A stretch of DNA of 64,000 bases from Caecibacter massiliensis (GTDB lineage: Bacteria; Bacillota; Negativicutes; Veillonellales; Megasphaeraceae): NCBI GenBank assembly GCA_900095875.1, contig LT608311.1, forward strand, positions 2,202,774-2,266,773, written 5' to 3'. The notes under the pieces were generated by a model, which saw only the letters and a list, made by a program, of their open reading frames with translations, was not told the origin of the DNA and did no database searches. The translations under genes and the position numbers were made by a program. Below, in pieces: positions 9,036 to 16,998 of this stretch; within the stretch, counting starts at the first letter, position 1; each line of letters opens with the position of its first letter.

Positions 9036-10211
9036 ATGAAAGAACTGCAATTAAAATACGGCTGCAATCCCAATCAGGCTTCGGCCAGAGTGTATATGAA
9101 AGACGGCAGCGACCTTCCTTTTGATGTCTTAAATGGCCGCCCCGGCTATATCAACCTGCTCGATGCGTTCAACAGCTACCAGCTGGTCAAAGAACTGAAG
9201 GAAGCGACGGGCCTTGCGGCAGCAGCTTCTTTCAAACACGTCAGCCCCGCCGGTGCAGCCGTAGCGACGGACATGAGCGATACCCTGAAAAAAATCTACT
9301 GGGTCGATGACTTGGCCCTGTCCCCGCTGGCCTCGGCCTATGCCTGTGCCCGTGGTGCCGACCGCATGAGCTCCTACGGCGATTTCGTCGCCCTGTCCGA
9401 CGTCTGTGACGTCGAAACGGCAACCCTCCTCAAACGGGAAGTATCGGACGGCGTTATCGCTCCGGGATACACCGACGAAGCCCTGGAACTGCTCAAGACA
9501 AAGAAAAAAGGGAAATACTGCGTCCTCCAGATGCATAGCGATTATACGCCGGCTCCTATCGAATCGAAAGAAGTATACGGCGTCACCTTCGAACAGGAAC
9601 GGAACAACGCCAAAATCACGGCAGATCTCTTCAAGGAAATCCCGACGAAAAACAAGAATCTCCCGGCATCGGCAATCCGCGACCTCATGATCGCCCTCAT
9701 CACGTTGAAATACACCCAGTCCAACTCCGTCTGCTACGTCAAAGACGGCATGACCATCGGCGTCGGTGCCGGACAGCAGTCCCGTGTACACTGCACCCGC
9801 CTGGCAGGCAACAAAGCGGACATCTGGTGGCTCCGCCAGAACCCGAAAGTCCTGGCCCTGCCCTTCCGTGACGACGTGCGCCGTCCGAACCGGGACAATG
9901 CCATCGACGTCTACATTTCCGATGACTACGAAGACGTCCTGGCCGACGGCATCTGGCAGGATCTGTTTACGGAAAAACCGGAACCGCTCACACGGGAAGA
10001 AAAGAAAGCCTGGATTGCCCAGCTCCACGGTGTAGCCCTGGGCAGCGACGCCTTTTTCCCCTTTGGCGACAACATCGAACGGGCCCATCGTAGCGGTGTA
10101 GACTACATCGCCCAGGCCGGCGGCTCCATCCGTGACGACAACGTCATCGAAACCTGCGACAAATACGGCATAGCCATGGCCATGACCCACCTGCGCCTGT
10201 TCCATCACTAA
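9036..10211 (+). CDS. purH: AICAR transformylase, stand-alone (no IMP cyclohydrolase domain)
   Basis: The enzyme formylates AICAR (ZMP) with 10-formyl-THF in late purine synthesis. The 391 residues cover only the transformylase part of PurH: the start MKELQLKYGCNPNQ matches the beginning of the AICARFT domain, with ASFKHVSPAGAAV, NSVCYVKDGMTIGVGAGQQSR, SDAFFPFGDNIERA and the C-terminal AQAGGSIRD motifs. The N-terminal MGS-like IMP cyclohydrolase domain is absent, so that step must be encoded elsewhere. Such short forms are known in several Firmicutes. Ribosome binding site CGGAGG lies about 9 nt before the ATG. The gene is monocistronic, with its own promoter, ZTP riboswitch and terminator. 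Confidence 0.95.
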   Translation: MKELQLKYGCNPNQASARVYMKDGSDLPFDVLNGRPGYINLLDAFNSYQLVKELKEATGLAAAASFKHVSPAGAAVATDMSDTLKKIYWVDDLALSPLASAYACARGADRMSSYGDFVALSDVCDVETATLLKREVSDGVIAPGYTDEALELLKTKKKGKYCVLQMHSDYTPAPIESKEVYGVTFEQERNNAKITADLFKEIPTKNKNLPASAIRDLMIALITLKYTQSNSVCYVKDGMTIGVGAGQQSRVHCTRLAGNKADIWWLRQNPKVLALPFRDDVRRPNRDNAIDVYISDDYEDVLADGIWQDLFTEKPEPLTREEKKAWIAQLHGVALGSDAFFPFGDNIERAHRSGVDYIAQAGGSIRDDNVIETCDKYGIAMAMTHLRLFHH

Positions 10212-10240
10212 TATATATCATCTATGTAACATCGACACAG

Positions 10241-10279
10241 AACTCACGACTGGAAACGCTTCCAGCCGTGAGTTTTTTT
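10241..10279 (+). terminator. Terminator of purH
   Basis: The hairpin ACTCACG-CTGGAA/TTCCAG-CGTGAGT with an ACGC loop is followed by seven T. The next 240 bp up to the MNT gene is AT-rich with no other gene. Confidence 0.92.
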
Positions 10280-10522
10280 GCATGCGGGAAAGGGATAGTT
10301 TCAAGTTTAAAGAAAAAGCTGCAGGGCCGGGATGGGTAGTAAAAAATGGAGCATTTCACTGATAAAAAGCTGACACTAACGCAGTGTTTCTTAGTGTTGA
10401 GTAGAGAAATCCGTAATGATATAATAAATATAACTATTATATAGAAATGACTATATCGCATTTATGAGGCAATGAGATACGGATATATACCGTTTTATAC
10501 AAACATATTTCAGGTGATGTAT

Positions 10523-10834
10523 ATGACAGATACAATGGATATACAGAAAACAGGACTCAGTGAAGAATTAATAAAAGAAATAGGTACCATTGCCAGCAAA
10601 TGGGGAGTGCAAAAAGTTATTCTTTTTGGGTCCCGGTCACGGGGAGATTATGGACGTGCCAGTGACATAGACCTTGCTGTCTCTGGGGGGGATTTCACAC
10701 AATTCTGCCTGGATGTGGAGGAAAACACATGGACATTATTGAAATTTGATATCATTAATCTGGATAATCCATTGGAACCAGAATTTCGGACTATGATTCA
10801 GAAAGAAGGTGTCACGCTTTATGAAAAAATATGA
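10523..10834 (+). CDS. MNT-type nucleotidyltransferase antitoxin
   Basis: This is a minimal nucleotidyltransferase of about 103 residues with the signature GSRSRGDYGRASDIDLAV (GS-X-RG-X-DxD), the metal-binding core of MNT antitoxins. In HEPN/MNT pairs this protein neutralises the HEPN ribonuclease by AMPylating it. I take ATG 10523 because CAGGTG lies 6-7 nt upstream; the open frame reaches back to 10472. The start of the HEPN gene overlaps its end by 14 nt, so the two are coupled. It sits between purH and an insertion sequence, in an AT-rich defence island. Confidence 0.85.
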   Translation: MTDTMDIQKTGLSEELIKEIGTIASKWGVQKVILFGSRSRGDYGRASDIDLAVSGGDFTQFCLDVEENTWTLLKFDIINLDNPLEPEFRTMIQKEGVTLYEKI

Positions 10835-11225
10835 AAATTTTTGTTCCAATCTGGCCGTACTGGCCAGTGCCGGAAAGGAAGATTTAGATAACGAATTTAT
10901 ACTCAGCGGCATTATCAACAAATTCTCCCTGCAATTTGAATTGACGTGGAAATTATTAAAGGAATTATTGAAATATGAAGGCCGTAATGCAGCTCATAGT
11001 GGTTCACCGCGGGAAATCATTAAGGAAGCGTACGCCGTCTATGATTTTGTCGATCCGGACATTTTTCTGGTGATGCTCAGAGATCGAAATGACATGACAC
11101 ATCTTTATGATGGTAAAGCAGCTAAGCGCCTGGTAACGAAGATTATCCAAGTATATATTCCTGCTTTCCAGAATCTAAAAAAACACATTGATGAACAATA
11201 CGGAGACATACTTCCAGGCCTTTAA
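10821..11225 (+). CDS. HEPN-family toxin (HI0074-like partner of MNT)
   Basis: This is a 134-residue helical protein of the nucleotidyltransferase substrate-binding (HI0074/HepT-like) family. It carries the HEPN R-X4-6-H motif as RNDMTHLYD near residues 90-100, which is the ribonuclease active site in HepT toxins. Ribosome binding site GAAGGTG lies about 10 nt before ATG 10821; a longer frame begins at 10809. The pair with the upstream MNT gene is a likely toxin-antitoxin module, with possible roles in phage defence or element maintenance. The members are intact, with no stop or frame break. Confidence 0.85.
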   Translation: MKKYENFCSNLAVLASAGKEDLDNEFILSGIINKFSLQFELTWKLLKELLKYEGRNAAHSGSPREIIKEAYAVYDFVDPDIFLVMLRDRNDMTHLYDGKAAKRLVTKIIQVYIPAFQNLKKHIDEQYGDILPGL

Positions 11226-11381
11226 CCTAATCCGCCAGAAGTCCTCCACCTCTCAGGTGGGGGATGAAGGCGGGTATGGCGAATTTACGTAAGTAATTGA
11301 GCCATACCATTGCTCTGTAGATGGTTCTGTAGATAGTTCTGTAGTATAATCAGTCGTATATGAGAAAGGATTGATTATACT

Positions 11382-11560
11382 ATGAAATTGGATAGCAATA
11401 ACCATTCAGTATTCTTACTCTATTAGCATCTTGTTTTGGTGGTAAAGTATCGCCGCAAAGTATTCTCTATACAGAACTATTAAAATTCATCAATGCTTAT
11501 AAAAGTGCCAGCTCTAGGCTGATCAAAAAAGATTTTCCAGAGGTTAGGCGTAAATTGTGA
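11382..11560 (+). pseudogene. tnpA: TnpA (Y1 transposase) remnant
   Basis: The frame starts MKLDSNNHSVFLLY, meets a TAG stop at the position before HLVLVVKYRRKVF (the metal-binding HUH would follow), and after an internal deletion continues in another frame as FINAYKSASSRLIKKDFPEVRRKL before a stop at 11558-11560. Both halves are characteristic of IS200/IS605 TnpA. The middle and the C-terminal part, with the catalytic Tyr, are gone, so it cannot be active. Confidence 0.85.
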
Positions 11561-11592
11561 ATACATAGAACATCAAGGCAGGTGAGATTATA

Positions 11593-12702
11593 GTGAATAA
11601 GGCATACCGATACAGGCTCTATCCAACGGCTGAACAAAAAATTATGTTTGCCAAGACTTTCGGCTGTGTCCGATTCATCTATAACAAGATGCTTGGAGAC
11701 CGCCTTGATTACTATAAGGAAACCGGTAAGAAACTGAATAATACTCCTGCACAGTACAAGGAAGAATTCCCTTGGCTGAAAGAAGTGGACAGTCTTGCTC
11801 TTGCCAATGCACAGATGAACCTGAACAAGGCATATAACAATTTTTTTCGCAACCGAAAACATTTTGGCAAACCGCACTTCAAGTCTAAGAAGACAGGCCA
11901 CTGCTCATATTCTACGAACAATCAGAAAGGCTCTGTCCGATTAGAAGGAAATAAGGTTAAATTGCCTAAAGTTGGTTGGGTAAAATTATGTCTGCATCGT
12001 CCCCTGATGGAAAACAGCACGATAAAGACCGTTACCATAAGCAGAACACCTTCAGGAAAATTCTATATCAGTATTTTGGTGGAGTACGAAAACCAAATAC
12101 TCCCTATAATGCCGAAGAAATTTCTTGGGCTTGATTTTGCCATGCACGGTCTATATGTTGCTTCTGACGAAGATGATGCGAATTATCCAAACTTTTTGCG
12201 TAAAACCGAGAAGAGATTGGCTCAAGCACAAAGAAAACTATCCAAAAGGCAAAAAGGAAGCCACAATCGTGAAAAGCAAAGGCTTCGCGTAGCTGTGCTT
12301 CATGAGAAAATTGCCAATCAACGCCGCGACTTCCTGCACAAAAAAGCCCGCTACTTGGTAGACCACTATGATGCCATAGGTATTGAGGATATCAGCGTCA
12401 AGGCGATGGCTAAACGCAAGAAAGGCGGTAAATTCAGTTTTGGTAAGTCCGTAGCAGATAATGGCTGGAATATGTTCACAAATATATTGGAATACAAATT
12501 AGCATGGCAAGGAAAACAGCTTGTAAAGGTAGACAAGTGGTATCCAAGCAGTCAGCTATGTCATGTTTGTGGCTTCCAAAACGATGCAACTAAGGACTTA
12601 TCTGTAAGGGAATGGGATTGTCCTAAATGTGGCAGTCACCATAACCGAGATAAGAACGCTGCGATAAATATACGAGAAGAAGCTAGGCGAATATCTGCCT
12701 GA
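11593..12702 (+). CDS. tnpB: TnpB, RNA-guided nuclease of an IS605-type element
   Basis: TnpB is the ancestor-like relative of Cas12 that cuts DNA guided by an omegaRNA made from the element's right end and so preserves the element. The 369-residue protein starts at a GTG (NKAYRYRLYPT after it) behind GGTGAG. RuvC residues are intact: Asp in GLDFAMHG (about 180), Glu in IGIEDISVK (about 265) and Asp in HNRDKNAAINI (about 353). A zinc finger CHVCG...CPKCG lies between the last two. It ends in EEARRISA just before the right-end hairpin region. All catalytic features are present, so the nuclease is probably functional although its tnpA is dead. Confidence 0.93.
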   Translation: MNKAYRYRLYPTAEQKIMFAKTFGCVRFIYNKMLGDRLDYYKETGKKLNNTPAQYKEEFPWLKEVDSLALANAQMNLNKAYNNFFRNRKHFGKPHFKSKKTGHCSYSTNNQKGSVRLEGNKVKLPKVGWVKLCLHRPLMENSTIKTVTISRTPSGKFYISILVEYENQILPIMPKKFLGLDFAMHGLYVASDEDDANYPNFLRKTEKRLAQAQRKLSKRQKGSHNREKQRLRVAVLHEKIANQRRDFLHKKARYLVDHYDAIGIEDISVKAMAKRKKGGKFSFGKSVADNGWNMFTNILEYKLAWQGKQLVKVDKWYPSSQLCHVCGFQNDATKDLSVREWDCPKCGSHHNRDKNAAINIREEARRISA

Positions 12703-12842
12703 CATAACGCATAAAGTACCGTGGGTCGCACGGAAACTTACGCCTGTGGAGAGAGTGTAAGTCGCCACAACTCTTCAGAGTCAGTGGTGCTGTTCTCGTT
12801 GAAGCAGGAAGCCCCCGCCTCTATAGACGGGGGTACGTTCAC
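12703..12842 (+). ncRNA. Right-end omegaRNA (reRNA) scaffold of TnpB
   Basis: The region after the tnpB stop has GC-rich short stems (for example GTACCGTGGGTCGCACGG and GTGTAAGTCGCCACAA) and ends with the hairpin 12812-12834 plus TACGTTCAC, the layout of TnpB guide-RNA scaffolds. The guide would be the flanking bases from about 12843. The 5' limit of the RNA may lie inside tnpB. Inferred from family layout. Confidence 0.65.
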
Positions 12843-12869
12843 TATCAGAACTCTGGTACTGCTGACATG

Positions 12870-12910
12870 CCCACGAAGCTCATTATGGAGAGCTTTGTGG
12901 GTATTTTTTA
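12870..12910 (+). terminator. Terminator downstream of the IS element
   Basis: CCCACGAAGCTC and GAGCTTTGTGGG form a 12-bp stem (one G-T or mismatch) followed by TATTTTTTA. Confidence 0.8.
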
Positions 12911-12952
12911 TGAAGCTGGAAAAATCAGCCTTGTACAAGAGTTTGCATGCAA

Positions 12953-12974
12953 CTTAGTTGAACTATCAACTAAG
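12953..12974. repeat. Palindrome CTTAGTTGA-ACTA-TCAACTAAG
   Basis: A perfect 9-bp inverted repeat with a 4-nt loop and no T-run. It shares the TAGTTGA half-site with the palindrome at 13250-13271, which suggests a dimeric repressor operator rather than a terminator. Confidence 0.7.
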
Positions 12975-13061
12975 CTACATACAGCAGGGGGAGTGGTGCT
13001 TGCAGGGATACTGTATGAAGGAAAAGCGGCGTACCCTTTTGAAGCTGGATGTGTTATAATA

Positions 13062-13188
13062 AAAACGAATTTTCAGGAAAAATGGAAAATCCGCCCCGCA
13101 AACTGCCTCATAGACCTGCATAAATACAGGCTTCGTAAGGGGTGCTGTACATTACCTTAATCCCCGCAAGGGGACGGGCTTTTTTGTA
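13062..13188 (+). ncRNA. Possible small structured RNA ending in a terminator
   Basis: A TATAAT at about 13055 precedes a stretch with several stems: ATTTTC/GAAAAT (about 13070-13091), CCCC at about 13097 with GGGG at about 13140, CCTG-CATAAATA-CAGG (about 13115-13130), and a final TCCCC-GCAA-GGGGA stem followed by CGGGCTTTTTT at 13160-13187. There is no open frame with a ribosome binding site. The whole looks like an independent small RNA, but I do not recognise the family, and the -35 box is weak. Confidence 0.45.
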
Positions 13189-13201
13189 ATGGCCATTACA
13201 A
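13184..13201. repeat. 18-bp palindrome shared with CRISPR spacers
   Basis: TTGTAATGGCCATTACAA is its own reverse complement. The same 18 bp sits inside the spacer at 3681-3712, a one-base variant in the spacer at 3801-3832, and the left half in the spacer at 7471-7502. It overlaps the T-run of the small RNA terminator. It may be an operator or an element end. Confidence 0.85.
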
Positions 13202-13249
13202 TTTCCTTTTATGAGTTTTTTTTTATCCTCATACGGTGGCTATGTGTTA

Positions 13250-13271
13250 TATAGTTGAAGTTTCAACTATA
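13250..13271. repeat. Palindrome TATAGTTGAA-GT-TTCAACTATA
   Basis: A perfect 10-bp inverted repeat with a 2-nt centre, of a shape bound by MarR-type or similar dimers. It is the second TAGTTGA palindrome in 300 bp, and lies 0.5 kb upstream of hsdR. The remaining 13272-13764 holds no gene or clear promoter that I could identify. Confidence 0.7.
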
Positions 13272-13764
13272 TTGGCAAAGGTTGGAGAGCGGTGTTGTGG
13301 TGGGGCAGTGGTATAATTGTATGTTATATTGGACAAGGGTTCCTAGTGGAGTTGTGCCAATGTAAAGAGCGCCTGTCATGTATGGAAATTTAGCTATAGG
13401 TAAAACTGTTTTGGTACTGACATAGAGAAAATCATGTGTTTGCTTGATTATGGCTTTTAAGTTCAGTATAATCGATGTATAAAAATGATTTTTTTAGATG
13501 ACAGGTATTTTTTTCATGGTATTTAGTATAGACATGTGAAAATCGTAGAGAGGTTGAAATATAAAAAACTATAGCCGATAATTGATACTCAATCAATTTC
13601 CATTATGAAGCTTGAAAAATGAAAACATCTATACGAAATTATAGAGAAGATGTGTATCGTTGCACTCTGTAAAAGCCGTTTGGGCAATGATCCGGCCGTT
13701 TCTTTATCCAAAAGTGATAACTATGCTGGAACCATAGACAAAGATGCACAATCGGTGAAAAGGG

Positions 13765-16700
13765 ATGATAAAATTGGCGAATTTTGAGAGTAAAGAATAT
13801 CCAAGTCTGGCAAAATTAGCGGATAGCGCAGAATTCCTGATGTATTCTGATGCCAAGAGTAGTCTGACGATTTTTGGCTCATTCGCTGAACAATTAACAA
13901 AACTGATTTTCCGCTTAGATGGAATGAAAGACTGGAATTTACAGCAGAATGAGCGTATTTTACGTATGCAGGCTTCCAGTAATGAATATCCATCCAGTGT
14001 GACCGCTTCTTTGGATAAGATTCGCCGGTTACGCAATAAAGCTTCTCATGAAGATGATTTTCACCCTTCTCTTGATGATGCTCTATTTATCGATCGTGCC
14101 GCATTCTTTGTTTGGTGCTGGTTCCTTGAAACGTTCACACAAGATGAGATAAAGCCTTATGAGAAACCCGTAAACCAGCAGACCGTTGTTGCCAATCAGC
14201 AAAAGAAAATTGAACAGTTGACTGCTGAAATCGAGAAGCTCCAGCAGATTCAGCCTATACAGGTACCAGAAAATGTCCGTGCTGAACGCCGGCGTAAAAA
14301 TAAAAAATTTGCGGCAACGAACGAATTAACAGAAGAACAGACGCGGGAAATCATTGACCAGCAGCTTCGGGATGCGGGATGGGAAGCCGATACAAAAACG
14401 CTTAATAATTGGAAAAAAGGCACACTTCCACGAAAGGGGCATAATATGGCTATTGCCGAGTGGAAACTGCCTCATAGCAGGGAACGTGCGGATTATGTCC
14501 TTTTCAGTGGCGAACGTGCTGTGGGTATCATTGAAGCCAAAAAGTATGGAGAAACGGTAGCAGCAAGTGCTCTGAACCAGGCCTATGATTACTATAAACA
14601 TCTAAAAAAGGCAGAAAATGTTGTGGCTGAGGGTCGGAAACCCTATGCAATGGACGGTGCTGTATTTTTGTTTGGCACCAACGGCCGACCGTATTTATCT
14701 CAGATGAAAAGCCAGTCCGGAATCTGGTTCCGTGATGTGCGCAATAAAAATCATCCGGACTGCCCCCTGGAAAGCTGGCTAACGCCGGATGATATCAAAA
14801 TGAAAGAAATGGCCCGTCCCGAAGAGGATGCAGATTCCGCTTTAAAAAATGACGATTACTATCCTGATTTTGCCGGACGGTATTATCAGAAGCTGGCCAT
14901 TCAGGAAATCGAAAAAGCCATAGGCGAGCACAAAAATCGTATCCTGCTGGCCATGGCAACTGGGACAGGGAAAACACGTACGGCCATAGCCCTGATGTAC
15001 CGGCTGATTAAGAATAAACGGGCCCGCCGTATCTTATATCTCGTAGATCGTCAGTCCTTGGCACAGCAGACGGCAGATGCCCTCAAAGATAACAAAGTGG
15101 ATGGCCAGTCTATTAGCAGTATATATGGTGTAAAAGAATATGGAGATAAAAGTCCGGAAGCCAATACCCGTATCCACATCGCTACCGTACAAGGACTCGT
15201 ACAGCGGCTGTTTAATAACGAGGGGGAACTTCCCCAGCTTTCTCCGGGAACATATGATTTCATTATCGTCGATGAAGCTCACCGCGGCTATCTGGAAGAC
15301 CGCGAGATGAGCGATGAGGAAATGGAACATTATGATCCCAGCGAATATATCAGTCAATACCGCCGTGTCATCGACTATTTTGATGCCGTAGCGATTGGCA
15401 TGACGGCAACGCCGGCATTAAATACGGTCAATATCTTTGGCAATCCTGTCTATAGTTATACCTACAGGCAGGCTGTCCTTGATGGCTATCTGATGGATCA
15501 TAATGCCCCCTATGTCATTAAAACAGAACTTTCAGAGCAGGGCATTCATTTTCATAAAGATGAGGAAGTCGAAATCTTTCATGAACCCGATGCGTCTATA
15601 AAAAAATATCAGTTACCGGATGATATGGATTTTGATGTCGATTCGTTCAATACGAAAGTGGTGACAGAATCTTTCAATCGTGTAGTTTGTCAGGCTTTGG
15701 CAGAACGGCTCGATCCGCTGGATTGTGAACTTGGCAAGACACTGATCTTTGCCGCCCGTGATTCTCATGCCGATATGATCGTATACCTTTTGCAGGAGGC
15801 TTTTGCCAAAGCCGATAAGCCCTTACCGGCTGATGCCATCATGAAAATTACGGGACACGACCGCCATAGAGAACAGCATATCCGAGAATTTAAAAACGAA
15901 GAATTCCCGAATATCGTGGTTACCGTTGACCTTTTAACGACGGGCATTGACGTCCCATCCATCATGAACCTCGTGTTCATGCGTCGCGTGAAGTCCCGTA
16001 TTTTGTTTGAACAAATGATTGGCCGTGCTACGCGCCTATTTCCAGGCATGGACTGCTTCAATATCTACGATGCGGTAGGACAGTTCGCCAGCATGGAAAA
16101 AGTAACCGATATGAATGCGGTCATTCGTGAAAAGAACGTAAATCGTTCCGTGGAAGATCTCTTTCAGTTAGTTACGGGAGCGGAAAATGATGGAGACTTT
16201 GAGGAATATCGGGATCAGCTGATTGCCAAAGTTCAGCGTAAATTACATCGGCTCCATGATAAAGACCGCAAATCGCTGGAAACAGCGACGGGGACTATGG
16301 ATCTGTTTGAATGGGCCAGGTCTTTGGAAACAAGCAGCAAAGAAAAACTGATAAAAGAAGGGCAGACCATCCTGCTCATAGATTCTTTCCGCAGGGATTC
16401 CCAAAAGGTCTTTATTTCCCACCAGGATGATAAGCTGGTAAGTGTTCATCAGAGTTATGGGAAGACAGGAGAAGAACCCGGCGATTATCTGGAAGAATTT
16501 AATGCGTTCATCAAGAATAACGTTAATGCCATTGCGGGAATCGGTGTCATCGTGAATCGTCCGAGAGATTTGACATTAAAAGAGTTACAGCAGATTAATG
16601 CTATACTTCAGACAAAAGGCTTCCGGGAACGCGATTTGCAATCTGCATGGCGGCAGGTGAATAAAGAAGCGACAGCGGCTAATATTATCAGTTTTATCCG

Positions 16701-16983
16701 CCAGGCCGCCCTGGGTACCCCACTGGAGTCAGAAGATGCGCTGGTGGAACGTGCTATGAATAAGGTCTATGGCTTGGCAGACTGGACGCCGACGCAGATG
16801 AAATGGTTGGAACGAATTAAAAAGCAGCTGCTTCAGAACAATGTTCTGGGACCTAATGCCCAGGTAGCTTTTGAATCCAACGAAGCCTTTCGCAGTCATG
16901 GTGGCTATAAAAGAATGCAGAGTGTTTTTAAAGACAAAACCGATGAAATTATCGACGTTATTAATGATATCATATTTGCTTAA
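13765..16983 (+). CDS. hsdR: Type I restriction enzyme, R subunit (HsdR)
   Basis: This is the motor and nuclease subunit of a type I restriction system. The 1072 residues contain: a helical N-terminal domain (1-125) like DUF4145, a coiled coil (about 140-175), a PD-(D/E)XK nuclease core with Asp about 242 and EAKK at 256-259, and a superfamily 2 helicase with Walker A ATGTGKT (about 398-404), DEAH (about 502-505), GMTATP (about 545) and QMIGRATR (about 750-757). The C-terminal part fits the HsdM-binding domain of EcoEI-type enzymes. Start ATG 13765 follows AAAAGGG. hsdM starts 15 bp downstream. There are no breaks, so it should be active. Confidence 0.95.
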   Translation: MIKLANFESKEYPSLAKLADSAEFLMYSDAKSSLTIFGSFAEQLTKLIFRLDGMKDWNLQQNERILRMQASSNEYPSSVTASLDKIRRLRNKASHEDDFHPSLDDALFIDRAAFFVWCWFLETFTQDEIKPYEKPVNQQTVVANQQKKIEQLTAEIEKLQQIQPIQVPENVRAERRRKNKKFAATNELTEEQTREIIDQQLRDAGWEADTKTLNNWKKGTLPRKGHNMAIAEWKLPHSRERADYVLFSGERAVGIIEAKKYGETVAASALNQAYDYYKHLKKAENVVAEGRKPYAMDGAVFLFGTNGRPYLSQMKSQSGIWFRDVRNKNHPDCPLESWLTPDDIKMKEMARPEEDADSALKNDDYYPDFAGRYYQKLAIQEIEKAIGEHKNRILLAMATGTGKTRTAIALMYRLIKNKRARRILYLVDRQSLAQQTADALKDNKVDGQSISSIYGVKEYGDKSPEANTRIHIATVQGLVQRLFNNEGELPQLSPGTYDFIIVDEAHRGYLEDREMSDEEMEHYDPSEYISQYRRVIDYFDAVAIGMTATPALNTVNIFGNPVYSYTYRQAVLDGYLMDHNAPYVIKTELSEQGIHFHKDEEVEIFHEPDASIKKYQLPDDMDFDVDSFNTKVVTESFNRVVCQALAERLDPLDCELGKTLIFAARDSHADMIVYLLQEAFAKADKPLPADAIMKITGHDRHREQHIREFKNEEFPNIVVTVDLLTTGIDVPSIMNLVFMRRVKSRILFEQMIGRATRLFPGMDCFNIYDAVGQFASMEKVTDMNAVIREKNVNRSVEDLFQLVTGAENDGDFEEYRDQLIAKVQRKLHRLHDKDRKSLETATGTMDLFEWARSLETSSKEKLIKEGQTILLIDSFRRDSQKVFISHQDDKLVSVHQSYGKTGEEPGDYLEEFNAFIKNNVNAIAGIGVIVNRPRDLTLKELQQINAILQTKGFRERDLQSAWRQVNKEATAANIISFIRQAALGTPLESEDALVERAMNKVYGLADWTPTQMKWLERIKKQLLQNNVLGPNAQVAFESNEAFRSHGGYKRMQSVFKDKTDEIIDVINDIIFA

Positions 16984-16998
16984 TAGAAAGAGAAGATT

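Larger units (their letters stand above)
11230..12842 (+). mobile_element. IS200/IS605-family element (degenerate tnpA, intact tnpB)
   Basis: This element has subterminal hairpins rather than inverted repeats: CCTCCACC-TCTCA-GGTGGGGG at 11243-11263 on the left, and CCCCCG-CCTCTATAGA-CGGGGG at 12812-12834 followed by TACGTTCAC on the right. The genes are a broken Y1 transposase (11382-11560) and a full TnpB (11593-12702). The left hairpin also resembles the 3' end of an omegaRNA, so an older element may underlie the left flank. Without a working tnpA the copy can move only with help in trans. Exact ends are approximate. Confidence 0.8.

Noticed and set aside
9129-10208. A 359-codon minus-strand frame opposite purH
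   Set aside because: A shadow of a GC-biased coding frame. The plus-strand purH is a clear family match with its own riboswitch.
12867-13160. A 97-codon frame after the IS element
   Set aside because: It runs through a terminator, a palindrome and the candidate small RNA, without a ribosome binding site.
13036-13188. Identity as a type II tracrRNA
   Set aside because: The layout (possible anti-repeat near 13036-13060, stems, terminator) is suggestive, but there is no cas9, no matching repeat in the window, and none of the known nexus sequences.
13178-13209. Active CRISPR self-targeting of the chromosome
   Set aside because: Five mismatches and no CC PAM at the expected side make cleavage unlikely, although the partial match itself is reported.
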